NCBI GenBank assembly: GCA_905221615.1
Contig: CAJNDT010006135.1
Span: 2,449,226 to 2,513,225, forward strand
Source: Symbiodinium sp. CCMP2592
Lineage: Eukaryota; Sar; Dinophyceae; Suessiales; Symbiodiniaceae
DNA length: 64,000 nt
Direction of reading: 5' to 3'
The notes below the pieces were generated by a model. That model was not told the DNA's origin, did no database searches, and saw only the letters and a list, made by a program, of their open reading frames with translations. Made by a program: the position numbers and the translations under genes. Positions 1 through 8,905 of the stretch are shown piece after piece; within the stretch, counting starts at the first letter, position 1, and each line of letters opens with the position of its first letter.

Positions 1-1319
1 TTGCCGGACTTACCGGCTTTGCCCTTCTTGCCGGCGCCTTTCGAGCCTTTGTCTCCCTTCGCGTTCCAAGGAGGTCGTGTTTGAGATACATGAGGAGCCG
101 GGTTCAGTGGCAGGGTCGGTGATGGTGTCGGAGTAAAGAAAGTCGGCGTCGTAGGAGATGTCCATGCTTGTGTCGGGGTGGCTTGCCAAGAAGACATGGC
201 CTGTGTAGTCCACGTAGGTGTCGAAGGTTGCCATGAGCGCCATTGTGTGGTCGGATTGGACCAGGGTTGTCGATATCGCCGTCCTTGTCCTGGAGGTGAC
301 CACTTCTGCTGATATCCTTTTCCTTTCCCTTTCGGGGTTTGTTCGGCGCCTTTGCCGAATCGCTGCTTCTTCGACAGCGGTTGTTGTATAACGTCGTTGA
401 CTCTGGTGAGGTCGTTGATGAGGTCGTCGGTGATCGCTTGGAAGGTCTCGTTAGATCGCATGCGCATGGCGATGTCCCAAGAGAATTCTTCCCAAAGGCT
501 TTTCACGTTGTTAATGCGTTGTGAATGTTTGCGTACGAGACGAATGAACCAATCGACGTATTTGTTGACGACCGTCTCGGAGGCATACTTAATGAGGATC
601 CAGGCCCATCGGATTGCCTCAATCGCGTCTATAAGCATCCATTGTCCTCGCACATCCCACTCATCGTGTGACTTCTCGGTGATGTTATTGCGTTCGTCGA
701 GGACCAGTTTCTTCTCGTGCGTATCCTTCTTCCTGGCCGAGTTGATCGTGTCGAAGCTAGTCCAGATCCTTTGTGACACTATCTCGCCAAGTGCTGTGGC
801 GGTGTACATCTTCGATGTATGGTGCTCGTGATACATCCGAGCGAGTACTTTCTCCGCCCCGACTAGATTCTTCTCGGGGAACTGTCGTCGTTCGCCGTCC
901 ACGGTGATGCTATTGTAATCCTCGACCAGTTTGTTGTAGACACCCGTCGGGAGAGTCTTGGGGACGACGTCTTTGTCGGTGTGGGACGAAGTAGTAGTGG
1001 TCGGCAAGGTCGGGGAAGCTGAAGGTGTCGGAGTTGTTGTAGCAGCATGGTAAGCGAGTCGTGCAGACTGAGTGAGTACCATCCACTGGGCGGTGAGGGC
1101 GTCTTCGTCGGTGTCATCTCCGAGCTTGAACTCCACGCCCCCCGCCTTGGCGCCCGCCCTAAGCTTCGTGATCACATCTTTGATGCTCGCGTCATCCTTG
1201 AGGTACGTGCCGATGGTCGCATGAGACTTCAAGCCGAGTTTGGCCAAGTATCGGGCTACAACGTCTGTAGTCAGGTCGATGCCCGCTAAGTCGGCCGCGT
1301 CCTGAAGTGGATTGCTCAT
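1..1319 (-). CDS. Gag-like basic protein, C-terminus cut by the window edge
   Basis: An open frame runs from ATG at 1317-1319 to base 1 without a stop (about 439 codons seen). The N-terminus (MSNPLQDAADLAGI...) is a short, probably helical segment that loosely resembles the N-terminus of the recombinase next door; both could be SAM-like interaction domains, which is inference. The middle third is charged and Trp/Arg-rich, with helices around WEEFSWDIAMRMRSN. The last ~120 residues are low-complexity: GKGKGYQQKW, then Pro/Thr/Trp-rich repeats, then a Lys/Gly tail (KGSKGAGKKGKAGKSG). A helical core followed by a basic, disordered tail fits a nucleic-acid-binding Gag or capsid-type protein, but no zinc knuckle is visible in the part present. 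It lies 172 bases downstream of the recombinase stop, with one core hairpin in the gap. The function is not recognised with certainty. Confidence 0.6.
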   Translation of the reverse strand, partial: MSNPLQDAADLAGIDLTTDVVARYLAKLGLKSHATIGTYLKDDASIKDVITKLRAGAKAGGVEFKLGDDTDEDALTAQWMVLTQSARLAYHAATTTPTPSASPTLPTTTTSSHTDKDVVPKTLPTGVYNKLVEDYNSITVDGERRQFPEKNLVGAEKVLARMYHEHHTSKMYTATALGEIVSQRIWTSFDTINSARKKDTHEKKLVLDERNNITEKSHDEWDVRGQWMLIDAIEAIRWAWILIKYASETVVNKYVDWFIRLVRKHSQRINNVKSLWEEFSWDIAMRMRSNETFQAITDDLINDLTRVNDVIQQPLSKKQRFGKGAEQTPKGKGKGYQQKWSPPGQGRRYRQPWSNPTTQWRSWQPSTPTWTTQAMSSWQATPTQAWTSPTTPTFFTPTPSPTLPLNPAPHVSQTRPPWNAKGDKGSKGAGKKGKAGKSG

Positions 1320-1453
1320 GTTCGTCGAGAGATTTGGACTCGGGCAGAAATTGCTCTTATGAAAGGTCAGGCTGACGTGACATGTCTTCGGTGGCAACTC
1401 GAGGTGACATGAGGTCTGCATCGAGCTTTTTGCATTCGGATGATCGGGACGAA

Positions 1454-1489
1454 GCCGATGACACATCGCCGAGGCGGAAGTCAGTCGGC
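1454..1489 (-). repeat. Core hairpin 1 (conserved 17-nt loop, variable stem)
   Basis: The core ACATCGCCGAGGCGGAA (plus strand, 1463-1479) is flanked by GCCGATGAC on the left and GTCAGTCGGC on the right. These pair over nine positions with a one-base bulge. The hairpin begins three bases beyond the recombinase stop codon at 1492-1494. See the other five copies for the covarying stems. Confidence 0.75.
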
Positions 1490-1491
1490 CA

Positions 1492-3042
1492 TCAGTCCTC
1501 ATCCTCATCGGGCTGTGCGTCGGCGAAGGCTTGTGCCTCGCGTAATCTGAAACATCGTTTGCATTTCGGGCCTGATGGTTCGCGATACTCGCGGCGATGC
1601 GGTGCAAAGCCGTATGGCCATCCGCAAATTGTGTGCCAATGTGCGTTATCGCAGGATGATTCGGAGATTCCCGGCAAGTGCACAACCTTAGTTAAGGAGT
1701 TCACAACCCAGAATTTGGTACGGAGAGTCTCGAGGTATTGTGCGACCATCTCACGGACTTGTTCGGGCTTGTTCGGGGTCTCGGGCCTGTGGAACTCATC
1801 GCCTCGGTGCAAGGGGGACTCTTGCACATAAACTTTGATAGCATCACTGCCCCATCGACCTATCAGTTGAACGGTGTCCAGTGGGAAACCTCGTCGTGTG
1901 AGCATCTGAGAGCCAGATACTCGACAGACATGCTCGCAGAACCGATCGAGTAAGGCTCCGTTCGGTCCCATGCGAGTCATCGAGGTCCCAGTAGCAGAGA
2001 TCACAGAGCGAAAGATGTCGATGGTCTGATGATGATCAAGTGGTTGTCCGTCCGTGCCGGGAAAGAGGGGGCCGTCTCGAGAGCATCCTAGTGATTGTAG
2101 AAGGTCAAGATGTCGTTGTAGTGCGTGAAAGGGGCATAGTCGTGGAGAGGTCGAACAGCAGCATGGGTGTGATCTGGTCACGCACAAACCCACGATGTCC
2201 GTCTTCGTGCATGGTAGGGTGATGAACGCGGTGCGTCCGGCGTGTGTGATCTCCACCCACGCCTGGCCGAAAGTCACCGAAGCTGCCTCGATGCCTCGCA
2301 GTAGCCACCAGCAGCAGATGATGACCATGTCCACTCGATGTCGTAGTCGTCGTGCCCATGGATGAGGACCATCGAAGTCTTCGTCTGCGGGTCGTACTGG
2401 TAGTCGTGCAATGTCCTCGACGACGAAGGAGTCCTTGAGTTTAGCAGGTCCTCGTCCCCGTTCGACGGCCCTTTCGACTTGTTGCATCTTGAGGCAGACT
2501 TCGGGTGGCACCGAGGTACAAGTCTGTGCCACGTGCTCTTGTCGGGCTTGGCTGAAGATCTGCTTCGCGGACTTGTAACCTCCAGATCGCAAACTGGCAC
2601 CGATCGCGTCAACCAGTCGCACCGAGAGTGGCAACGGATCGAGATCCCACGCATCGGCGAGAGCAGTCCAAAGCTTCCACCTCGAATCTCGAGACTTCTG
2701 TGTCGTCATCGCGTAGGTATTGGTCTGGAGGTCCTCCAAGGAAGCTCTTCGTTGTTCTGGTTTGGCTGCTTCGAGTGCCCTGGCTAAGGAACCTCGGGAT
2801 GAAGGGTTACACCGAGGTAAATCTCGTCTCCGCACCGGCACGACTTCGCGTGGCATCGGTCTGCGATCGAGTGCCGACAGTAGTCTGTCTAGGTCAAGTC
2901 GGCTTGGGGCAATCTCCACGAGGACATTTTCGGATGTTCCTCGGAGTTTCTCGGGTGTATTGATCCCGCGTTTGGCCAACTCGGGTGCCAAAGCGGTCAA
3001 GTCGTGTGATCGCAGGAGCGCAAGCACATCTGCGAACGACAT
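1492..3042 (-). CDS. Tyrosine recombinase (phage-integrase fold, DIRS-like type), 516 aa
   Basis: ATG at 3040-3042, stop at 1492-1494. Residues ~1-60 form a helical domain (SFADVLALLRSHDL...). A central SAM-like core-binding segment contains SRWKLWTALADAW and SLRSGGYKSAKQIF. The catalytic half shows the expected order: Arg in WWLLRGIEAASV, Lys in ITLPCTKTD, the H-x-x-R box in CEHVCRVSGSQML, and the ending LIGRWGSDAIKVYV with the nucleophilic Tyr. Trp stands where many integrases have the second His; the GRW-x-S form is typical of DIRS/Ngaro-type eukaryotic recombinases. All catalytic residues are present, so the enzyme may be active in cutting and joining DNA for integration. Hairpins lie on both sides of the gene. 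A Crypton relationship is possible but less favoured because of the GRW motif. Confidence 0.85.
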   Translation of the reverse strand: MSFADVLALLRSHDLTALAPELAKRGINTPEKLRGTSENVLVEIAPSRLDLDRLLSALDRRPMPREVVPVRRRDLPRCNPSSRGSLARALEAAKPEQRRASLEDLQTNTYAMTTQKSRDSRWKLWTALADAWDLDPLPLSVRLVDAIGASLRSGGYKSAKQIFSQARQEHVAQTCTSVPPEVCLKMQQVERAVERGRGPAKLKDSFVVEDIARLPVRPADEDFDGPHPWARRLRHRVDMVIICCWWLLRGIEAASVTFGQAWVEITHAGRTAFITLPCTKTDIVGLCVTRSHPCCCSTSPRLCPFHALQRHLDLLQSLGCSRDGPLFPGTDGQPLDHHQTIDIFRSVISATGTSMTRMGPNGALLDRFCEHVCRVSGSQMLTRRGFPLDTVQLIGRWGSDAIKVYVQESPLHRGDEFHRPETPNKPEQVREMVAQYLETLRTKFWVVNSLTKVVHLPGISESSCDNAHWHTICGWPYGFAPHRREYREPSGPKCKRCFRLREAQAFADAQPDEDED

Positions 3043-3288
3043 GAGGTGGGGCTTCGGGCAAGGTTCGGGAACCGTGGGCTAAATCGCTGGTAGTTTCGGG
3101 CCACGGGATCCACAGAACTGTGGAAACTCTTAGACGTGAGGCGTAAGAGAGCAATAACAGGAAAGTCTTATTATGCAAGAGCTCGGCATTTGTTTTGTCA
3201 TCGATGTGCCAATCGAGAGTCCTCGAGCTTTGAGCTGGGGGATCGGGTTACAAGCTTCGAAATGTACAGAGCCGCGTCCCTTCCAGTA

Positions 3289-3314
3289 TCGCACGTCGCC
3301 GAGGCGGAAAGCGA
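3289..3314 (-). repeat. Core hairpin 2
   Basis: The core ACGTCGCCGAGGCGGAA (3293-3309) is flanked by TCGC (3289-3292) and GCGA (3311-3314), a 4-bp stem separated from the core by one extra A on the right. It has the weakest stem of the set. Confidence 0.6.
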
Positions 3315-3398
3315 AACCGAAGAGGACGGGTTGTCGAAGCGGCACCAGCGCGGTGCGATAAAGTCGGGTGAATAACCCGAGTCGACACTGTCGGGTAT

Positions 3399-3434
3399 CA
3401 GAACACTAACGTCGCCGAGGCGGAATAGTGTCTG
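3399..3434 (-). repeat. Core hairpin 3
   Basis: The core ACGTCGCCGAGGCGGAA (3409-3425) is flanked by CAGAACACTA and TAGTGTCTG. These pair over nine positions with a single bulged A; the six bases next to the core (ACACTA/TAGTGT) pair perfectly. It lies 26 bases downstream of the stop codon at 3460-3462. Confidence 0.75.
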
Positions 3435-3459
3435 TTTCCCGTGTGGGTCGATGTCGCGG

Positions 3460-5603
3460 CTACTGTGCCGCCTGTGCGTCTCGTCGACGGCCCTTGAGCA
3501 ACTCCAGGTGATCGGTGTCCACGTGGGTAAAGGACAAGTCGCCGACCATATATTGTCCCAGACGCAATCGTGTGTATGCGAGACTCATGAACCGGAGGAA
3601 GTCGTCCTGGGTCATGATGATGGTGTCGTCGGCGTCATAGTGGTATGTGGCGAATTGGTAGGTCGGGGGATCGGCGAGGGCCGAGTTGATGTCATAGGAC
3701 TCGAAGTGTGCCTTGGTGTTGAGGGTCTCGTCGAAGGGCTTGGCGGGATGCGAGGCAGTTGGCAGTAGATCCAGCCGATACTTCTTCGTTGTGGTCGAGT
3801 TGCGATTGGAGATCTCGAGGAGGTTGTGACTGGACCAGGTAACCGACTCGAAGTAAGGAGCTTCTGGTGCTTCATCTGCTCGTCGCGGAGGGCCCCCGCG
3901 AGTTTATCGCGGATATCGTCGTCTCCGAGGTCTCGTCGGATGCCGCTCATGATCTGTTTGAGCCGGCCAATCAAGGCGTCGTCGTCTTTGCGCTCCCACT
4001 CCATGAGATAGAGCATGTAGTCGCCGCCGTCGGAGGTGAGTCGTTGTCCAGTCGGGACTGGAACCGTGGCATCGACTTCGAGGGTGGTGCCGTCACCGTT
4101 GATGATCAGAGCCTTCTGGGCGGGCACAAAGGTCGGTGCATTCGTGGATGCCGCGTTGTTTCGAAGTGCCCAAGGTCTATACGCGGTCAAACATCGCGGG
4201 CAAGAGTACCGACCGTGTTGCGAGGAAATCGAGTAGTCCCACGAGATCTGTCGGAGCCAATGGTGATTGTGTATCACCGAGGTGCAATCCTTCGAGCGAC
4301 AGACGAAGTGTTGGTCGATGCTGTCGGAGACACGAAACAACCAATCGGTGAGTGGGGCCTCGGCGGTAACCATGTTCCAGAACTCATCGGCGTTCCAGTT
4401 CGGGTCGATGGATCGAGCGACGGTCGTGACCTCCCACTGGGCGAAGGCTTGGAACACTCGCTGCTTCTGGTCGGAGTCAAGCTTGGCGAGGTCCGCGACG
4501 AAAATGTCGGTGAGTCGTAGTATTCGACTTCGTACCTCGCGTCGAATGTTCGACTTGCTGTCGCCAGGCCTTTCGCGTTCGATGTCCTCGCACATTTGCT
4601 TCCACGAAGCGGCTCGCTTCCTCGAGGTCTCGAGGTTGATCTGCTTGCGCACGGAGTTGACCTTCTGGCAAATCGTGTACCAGTCGGGGATGCTGATCGT
4701 GTCGTAGCGGGTCGAGTTCTTGCGGACGAATGTCGGCTTCCGAACCCAACGACACTTCGCGGTATCCCAGTAGTTGTCGAAGAAGACCTTGCAGTAGAAT
4801 CCATGCGTTCGCTCGATCGCGATGTGCCACCCAGGCGGCTTGACTTCGTGGTTGTCGTCGCGATCGTAGAGCTGTCGACGGTCCTTGTGGTTATAGGGAA
4901 GGTCTCGAAGGTTGCCTCGTAGTCCTATCTTGGCCGGTGACAAGTCGGAGTTCTCGGCGTACCACACGAAGTCCTCGTTGGCCCCGGTTGCGCACTGGTA
5001 GCAACACCTGTAGTGGATGTTGCGCCAGTCGTCCTGGCCGTCGGGGTTAACCGAGAGGAGATAGTAAGGCGGAAACAGCAGACCACAAAAGGTGCAATCG
5101 ATGGATCCATCGTGGAGCTTGTCGTTGGCCGGAGTGCTGAAGTACTTGAGGTACATCTCGACTCGGTCGACATCGCGTTTGTGGTGATCTTCGATCGATG
5201 TCCCATCGCGACCAATGAGCTCGATGGGCATGCCGTTCTCGTCGACCTCCTCGCCGGTAAGTTGTCGGCGCCAAATCGCCGCCAGCTCGGAGTCTGTCGA
5301 GTTCGGGAACTGCTTTCGTAGTGATGACATCGCGAGCTGTTCGGAGGCTCGTCTGAAAGCGATGACCTCCAAGGCTCCCTGGGTGTGATGGTCATCGTAG
5401 AGCCTTCGTTGTAATTTCAGTGCTCGGCCCTCGTCGGTGTCCGGGTGGACTCCCTCGAGGTATCGAGCGGCCGGCAAAACTGCTCCGGAGCTGCTGCCGG
5501 GCATTTGGGAAAACTGCTCGATGGGATCGAGCTGAGTCGCCGATGTCTCGGGGAACTGTTCAATCGGATCCGACTCAATCGGGGACTGGCGAGAGTGTGC
5601 CAT
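3460..5603 (-). CDS. Cysteine-pair protein of unknown function, about 714 aa, one frame change near 3870
   Basis: The ATG at 5601-5603 is preferred over the upstream GTG at 5636. The N-terminus is Pro/Gln/Ser-rich (repeats of DPIEQF). Two cysteine clusters could each bind zinc: IDCTFCGLLF with a later YRCCYQCAT (C-x2-C...C-x2-C) in the first half, and CRSKDC...HNHHW...YSCPRC in the second. Long charged helices lie between them. The frame from 5603 loses protein-like character after about 3870, where it becomes a Pro/Ser/Thr run ending at 3612. The frame one base back stays open and protein-like from the same point (APYFESVTWSSHNLLEISNR, later YHYDADDTIIMTQDDFLRF) to a TAG at 3460-3462. I therefore place the true end at 3460, with a -1 shift around 3865-3880. 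That shift may be a mutation, a sequencing error or programmed. The family is not recognised. Confidence 0.6.
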
Positions 5604-5810
5604 CACTTCGGGTGGATCGGGAGGTTCGGGTAACACGAGTCGAGCTTGAGAGGTCGAAGTCTACGGAAGCCAAGCAATCTCCAAGGAGAGAGCAGGCCCC
5701 ACTACAACTAGTAGAGCCTGATGCAACCGAGTAACATGTCCTACAGGCAAGCACATTTGGTCTTGTCGTCGTATGTAACGAGTCATTCGGGGGGTTGAGA
5801 CCTACGGGTC

Positions 5811-5842
5811 AGGTGGACGCATCGCCGAGGCGGAAGTCCCCT
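5811..5842 (-). repeat. Core hairpin 4
   Basis: The core GCATCGCCGAGGCGGAA (5819-5835) is flanked by AGG-T-GGAC (5811-5818) and GTCCCCT (5836-5842), a 7-bp stem with one bulged T. Just to its left is a 4-bp stem with a tetraloop, GACC-TACG-GGTC. Confidence 0.7.
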
Positions 5843-5851
5843 TCTACCGAA

Positions 5852-5918
5852 ACGGTCACTGACCCGGAAACACCCGTACATCGCCGAGGCGGAAACGGGG
5901 CGACCGTGAGACCTAAAG
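5852..5918 (-). repeat. Core hairpin 5 with nested palindromes
   Basis: The core ACATCGCCGAGGCGGAA (5878-5894) is flanked by CCCGT (5873-5877) and ACGGG (5895-5899). A further outer pairing ACGGTC/GACCGT brackets it (about 5852-5857 with 5901-5906). GGTCACTGACC, a perfect 11-nt palindrome, lies to the left, and GACC-TAAA-GGTC to the right. It lies 44 bases downstream of the stop at 5943. The gap 5604-5942 contains this hairpin, hairpin 4 and otherwise no gene that I can see. Confidence 0.75.
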
Positions 5919-5942
5919 GTCGGGTAGGCCTCGTGTAAAGGC

Positions 5943-8045
5943 TCACGCATTCTCGCGGAATCGCAGGATGAAAGCCGGCGGCTCCGCGGCGATCATCGAT
6001 CGCATTCGCTCGTGTTGGGCGAAGGCACTTCGCATCGCCGGTGAGAGCATATTCGAAGTGCATGAAAGGATCGCCGAGGCCTGCTCCCGAAAGAAGGTCT
6101 GCATGGGCTCGAAGTATGGCATCTGCGCCGCGAAGGTGTTGAGATTCCTCGCCGTGTGGCACCAAATTCGGAGTCGGTTCATCCGATCTTCCACCGAAGT
6201 ATGGTTCAGGTCGGAGAGAGAGGCGGTGATGCTGTGCCACACCATCGAGTAGATCAAGGTAGTCCGGGGTTCCACGAAGTTATTCGGGACACCCAGGAGC
6301 AACACCCGTTCCTGCAGTACGTCGTCTTGCGGGGTGTGGATCGGGAGGTCGATGTAAAGGCCGTATTGGGTGAGGTAGCTCCCGAAAGTAGGGCATCGGA
6401 GTACCTGTTCGATGTAGATGATGCCATCGTATGTGATCTCCCATGGAGTGTCGAAGGCGAAGGAGGAGTAGGGGTGATTGCCAGGTGGCAACATCGCGAC
6501 ATTGTGGCCACCCACCGGCGTCATCGCTTGCAAATTCGCCGACATCATCGGGAAGTTGTCGAAGTGGCGCAGTGTTTGAAAGCCAAACACTGGCTCGTGT
6601 GATGACGGTGCATTGGATCGGACATCGTCGATCGAAGTGCGCCCCTTCTCCACCACCTGCGAGTCGCGCCACTGCACTCGGAATCTCTCGAGGCATGACT
6701 GTCGTGGTGGTTGTGGCTGAACCGCGACCGGTACACTCGTGTAAGGATTCCCCAAGGAGGTCGTGATAGTCGAGGAAGAGGCCGCCCCCGACTCGTTGGT
6801 ATCTGGCCGTAAGACTTGCCTCGGGTCATTTCGTGTCAAGTCCACAGCAGGGTGGACGGAGAATCTCGGAGGCACGACCTTTCCAAACCCCGCGGAGCTG
6901 TCGGCGTCGGGGTGTGGTCGTTTGGGCATGGCCTTGGTCTTAGTGCTCACGAGAGTCGTAGTAGCGGCAGCCCCAAAGGATGGGTTGATCCACTCGGATT
7001 CACTCGCGGAATTGGCCACCGGCCCAGAGCTCCTTGGGTTCATCGATGTCGCAGGGTTGGCTGTAGTAACCACGGTCGGAGGAGTCGGTGGTGGTGTCGC
7101 GGAATCATCGTCCTCGTGCCAAGGATCTGGCGACCTCGGCCTCGTCTGCGGTGTCGTGGTAGTCGGTGGGGCCGCCGGAGTCGTGGCTGGTGTCGAAGCG
7201 GCGATCTCATCCGGGATTTCGACGATCACCGGGGTCTTAGAGTCGAGCCATCTCTTCGCCGGTGACGGGGATCTCTTCGGGAATCTCGCCGGAGAAAGCG
7301 GTCGTTGTGATCCCCTGGCTGCTCCATCGCCGTGGCGGAAAGCAGTTCGGGGTTCACGGCCGAAGCTGGGTGCATCGGAGTCCGTATCCGTGCTGACCTG
7401 GAAGAAAGTTCTCCTTGGTGTCGGCGGAGTCGGCGTAGTCGAAGGTGCCGCCGATGGGAACGCTGCCGGAGGTGCTGTCGATGGGGCTGCTGTAGAAGGG
7501 GCTGACGAGGGAGCCGCTGAAGGGGGCCATCGGGGTCTCGAAGTCGGGAAAATCGCTCCCCGTGTCGGAGTGGGGTGTTGTCCCCAGGTCGCCGGAGGTC
7601 TCGATTCCTCGCGAACTCTACGGGGAGAGCGTCCTCGACGATGCAGGCCATCCGCGATTTCTTGTCGTAGTTGTTGGGCAACATCAGATTTATCCCACGA
7701 TTCGTAGTCGTAGTACCGAAGGAAGTTTGTGCCAAAGTTGAACTTGCGCATCTCGGCGGAACGGAAAGTGGTCATCGAGTCCATGATCCACTCACGAGCC
7801 TGTGCTCGGTTGACCTGCTCGATGATTCCGTTCTTCGACGAGTAATGGTAAGGTGGTTCACCTCGACGATTCTGTCGCTGTACTACGAAAGCCTGTCGCA
7901 TAGCTTCGTCGAACGTGTGGCCATGTTGATTCCAGCACGTATTGTGGTACTCGCAGCATCCCTGGAACCATTTGTGGCATATGAGGTTGGGCACTACCCA
8001 CTGTTTGTTGAGGAAATCGGGGTGAAGAAAACCACAATTGGCCAT
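5943..8045 (-). CDS. CCCH zinc-finger protein of unknown role, 700 aa
   Basis: ATG at 8043-8045, stop at 5943. Residues ~23-41 (CHKWFQGCCEYHNTCWNQH) fit a C-x7-C-x5-C-x3-H finger, a single-stranded nucleic-acid-binding fold. Residues ~45-140 are mixed helical. From ~150 to ~450 the protein is low-complexity (Pro, Ala, Ser, Thr runs) and probably disordered. The last ~230 residues are compact and rich in aromatic residues (FDTPWEITYDGIIYIEQVLR, IWCHTARNLNTFAAQ, ILSCTSNML), suggesting a folded C-terminal domain. One core hairpin (7312-7352) lies inside the disordered stretch. The next frame upstream ends 39 bases before this ATG. A nucleic-acid-binding structural protein of the mobile unit is plausible but is inference. 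Confidence 0.65.
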   Translation of the reverse strand: MANCGFLHPDFLNKQWVVPNLICHKWFQGCCEYHNTCWNQHGHTFDEAMRQAFVVQRQNRRGEPPYHYSSKNGIIEQVNRAQAREWIMDSMTTFRSAEMRKFNFGTNFLRYYDYESWDKSDVAQQLRQEIADGLHRRGRSPRRVREESRPPATWGQHPTPTRGAIFPTSRPRWPPSAAPSSAPSTAAPSTAPPAAFPSAAPSTTPTPPTPRRTFFQVSTDTDSDAPSFGREPRTAFRHGDGAARGSQRPLSPARFPKRSPSPAKRWLDSKTPVIVEIPDEIAASTPATTPAAPPTTTTPQTRPRSPDPWHEDDDSATPPPTPPTVVTTANPATSMNPRSSGPVANSASESEWINPSFGAAATTTLVSTKTKAMPKRPHPDADSSAGFGKVVPPRFSVHPAVDLTRNDPRQVLRPDTNESGAASSSTITTSLGNPYTSVPVAVQPQPPRQSCLERFRVQWRDSQVVEKGRTSIDDVRSNAPSSHEPVFGFQTLRHFDNFPMMSANLQAMTPVGGHNVAMLPPGNHPYSSFAFDTPWEITYDGIIYIEQVLRCPTFGSYLTQYGLYIDLPIHTPQDDVLQERVLLLGVPNNFVEPRTTLIYSMVWHSITASLSDLNHTSVEDRMNRLRIWCHTARNLNTFAAQMPYFEPMQTFFREQASAILSCTSNMLSPAMRSAFAQHERMRSMIAAEPPAFILRFRENA
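7312..7352 (-). repeat. Core hairpin 6, inside the CCCH-protein gene
   Basis: The core CCATCGCCGTGGCGGAA (7324-7340, two changes from consensus) is flanked by CTGCT and AGCAG (5 bp). Beyond a 3x3 internal loop, CCCC (7312-7315) pairs with GGGG (7349-7352). It is the only copy inside a coding frame. Confidence 0.6.
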
Positions 8046-8084
8046 GTTACAGTTCTTCTTCTCGAGAAGGCGGGGACAAAGCTG

Positions 8085-8840
8085 TCATCGTATCTCGGAG
8101 ATGGGGACTTGGGCCGTGTCGCTGACTACTTCGGGGTACTCGTTAAGCATCGACTCTGGAACAGGGGCCGTCATCTTCACCAACGTGCCCTCGCAGAGAA
8201 AATCGAACCATGAGTCGGCTCGGGTACGTGCCATGGCTACGAATTGGCTAGTCCAAATCGATGGTAATCGAAGTAGTGGGCTTGAGATGCCCTTCGAAGT
8301 TCCGCTTTCGAGCTTTAGAGGCAGCGGGTTCGAGAGTATGTAATTCCATGCCGAAATCATCACGAAAAATGTCTGCCAAATGCTGATTATGCAGATCGGT
8401 CTCATGCACAAGAAGAGCAGCGTCGGTGTCAGTAGGGGTGCATGATCGGAGTCGGGGTGTAGGGAAGCCTCGACGATCTCGAACGGCACCGTCAGCGGCT
8501 CCGCGGACTCGTCGCGGTTGGTGATGTGCAGGTACAGGAAGGCCTCGAGGTTGGGCGGTTTCAACAAAGTCGCCGCAAGATTGACAATGTCGTTCGCCGT
8601 CTGACACTGGGCGATATGATCGAGTGCCTTTCGTATCTGTCGGGATTGTCGCTTGTTCCAAGCTCCCCACGTCACATCCTCGGGTTTCTCGACTTGAAAA
8701 TCTTCGAGAACTTGCTCGCGGCTGAATTCCTCGAGCGATTCCTTCAGACTGTCAACAACTGACAGAGAAGCCGTAGTGCTCGAGGTACTGGCCGCCAGCA
8801 GCGGTCGTAGTAGTGCTCGGGGTACTGGCCGCCCGGGCGG
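8085..8840 (-). pseudogene. First frame of the recombinase unit, apparently frame-damaged
   Basis: The frame is open from the TAG at 8841-8843 down to a stop at 8085 (252 codons) but has no early ATG; the protein-like part begins near 8780 (VDSLKESLEEFSREQVLEDF). Between about 8430 and 8250 this frame becomes hydrophobic and unlike its surroundings. The neighbouring frame there reads smoothly (HETDLHNQHLADIFRDDFG...) and ends exactly where the first frame becomes protein-like again (QFVAMARTRADSWFDF...PEVVSDTAQVPISEIR). This is best explained by two compensating frame changes, so the gene is broken or mis-sequenced. The upstream part carries two copies of a 24-base unit (GTAGTGCTCGRGGTACTGGC, at about 8776 and 8811). 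The function is not recognised. Confidence 0.4.
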
Positions 8841-8882
8841 CTATGACCGAGGAGTGATCCGAGGGGACTGAAACAAAATTTC

Positions 8883-8905
8883 GCTCAAGCTGTAACAGCT
8901 TGAGC
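8883..8905. repeat. Perfect 11-bp inverted repeat abutting the spliced-leader relic
   Basis: GCTCAAGCTGT (8883-8893) and ACAGCTTGAGC (8895-8905) are exact inverted copies around a single A. The right arm is the 3' end of the spliced-leader relic. The left arm continues into AAATTTC, which resembles the leader's CATTTTG, so two leader-like ends face each other. Confidence 0.8.

Larger units (their letters stand above)
3043..3459 (-). other. Intergenic segment with two core hairpins
   Basis: This 417-base gap lies between the stop of the cysteine-pair gene (3460) and the recombinase ATG (3042). It holds core hairpins 2 and 3 and, between them, another palindrome TCGGGT-gaat-ACCCGA near 3364-3380. 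A 71-codon frame on the minus strand (3345-3130) starts inside the segment but has no recognisable features. I see no other gene. Confidence 0.6.

Noticed and set aside
3130..3375. Small frames over core hairpins 2 and 3
   Set aside because: They are short, overlap structured DNA and show no conserved features.
1454..7352. Core hairpins as true integron attC sites, or as hammerhead or twister ribozymes
   Set aside because: The GTTRRRY/RYYYAAC ends of attC and the invariant cores of hammerhead and twister ribozymes are absent. Only the general layout is similar.
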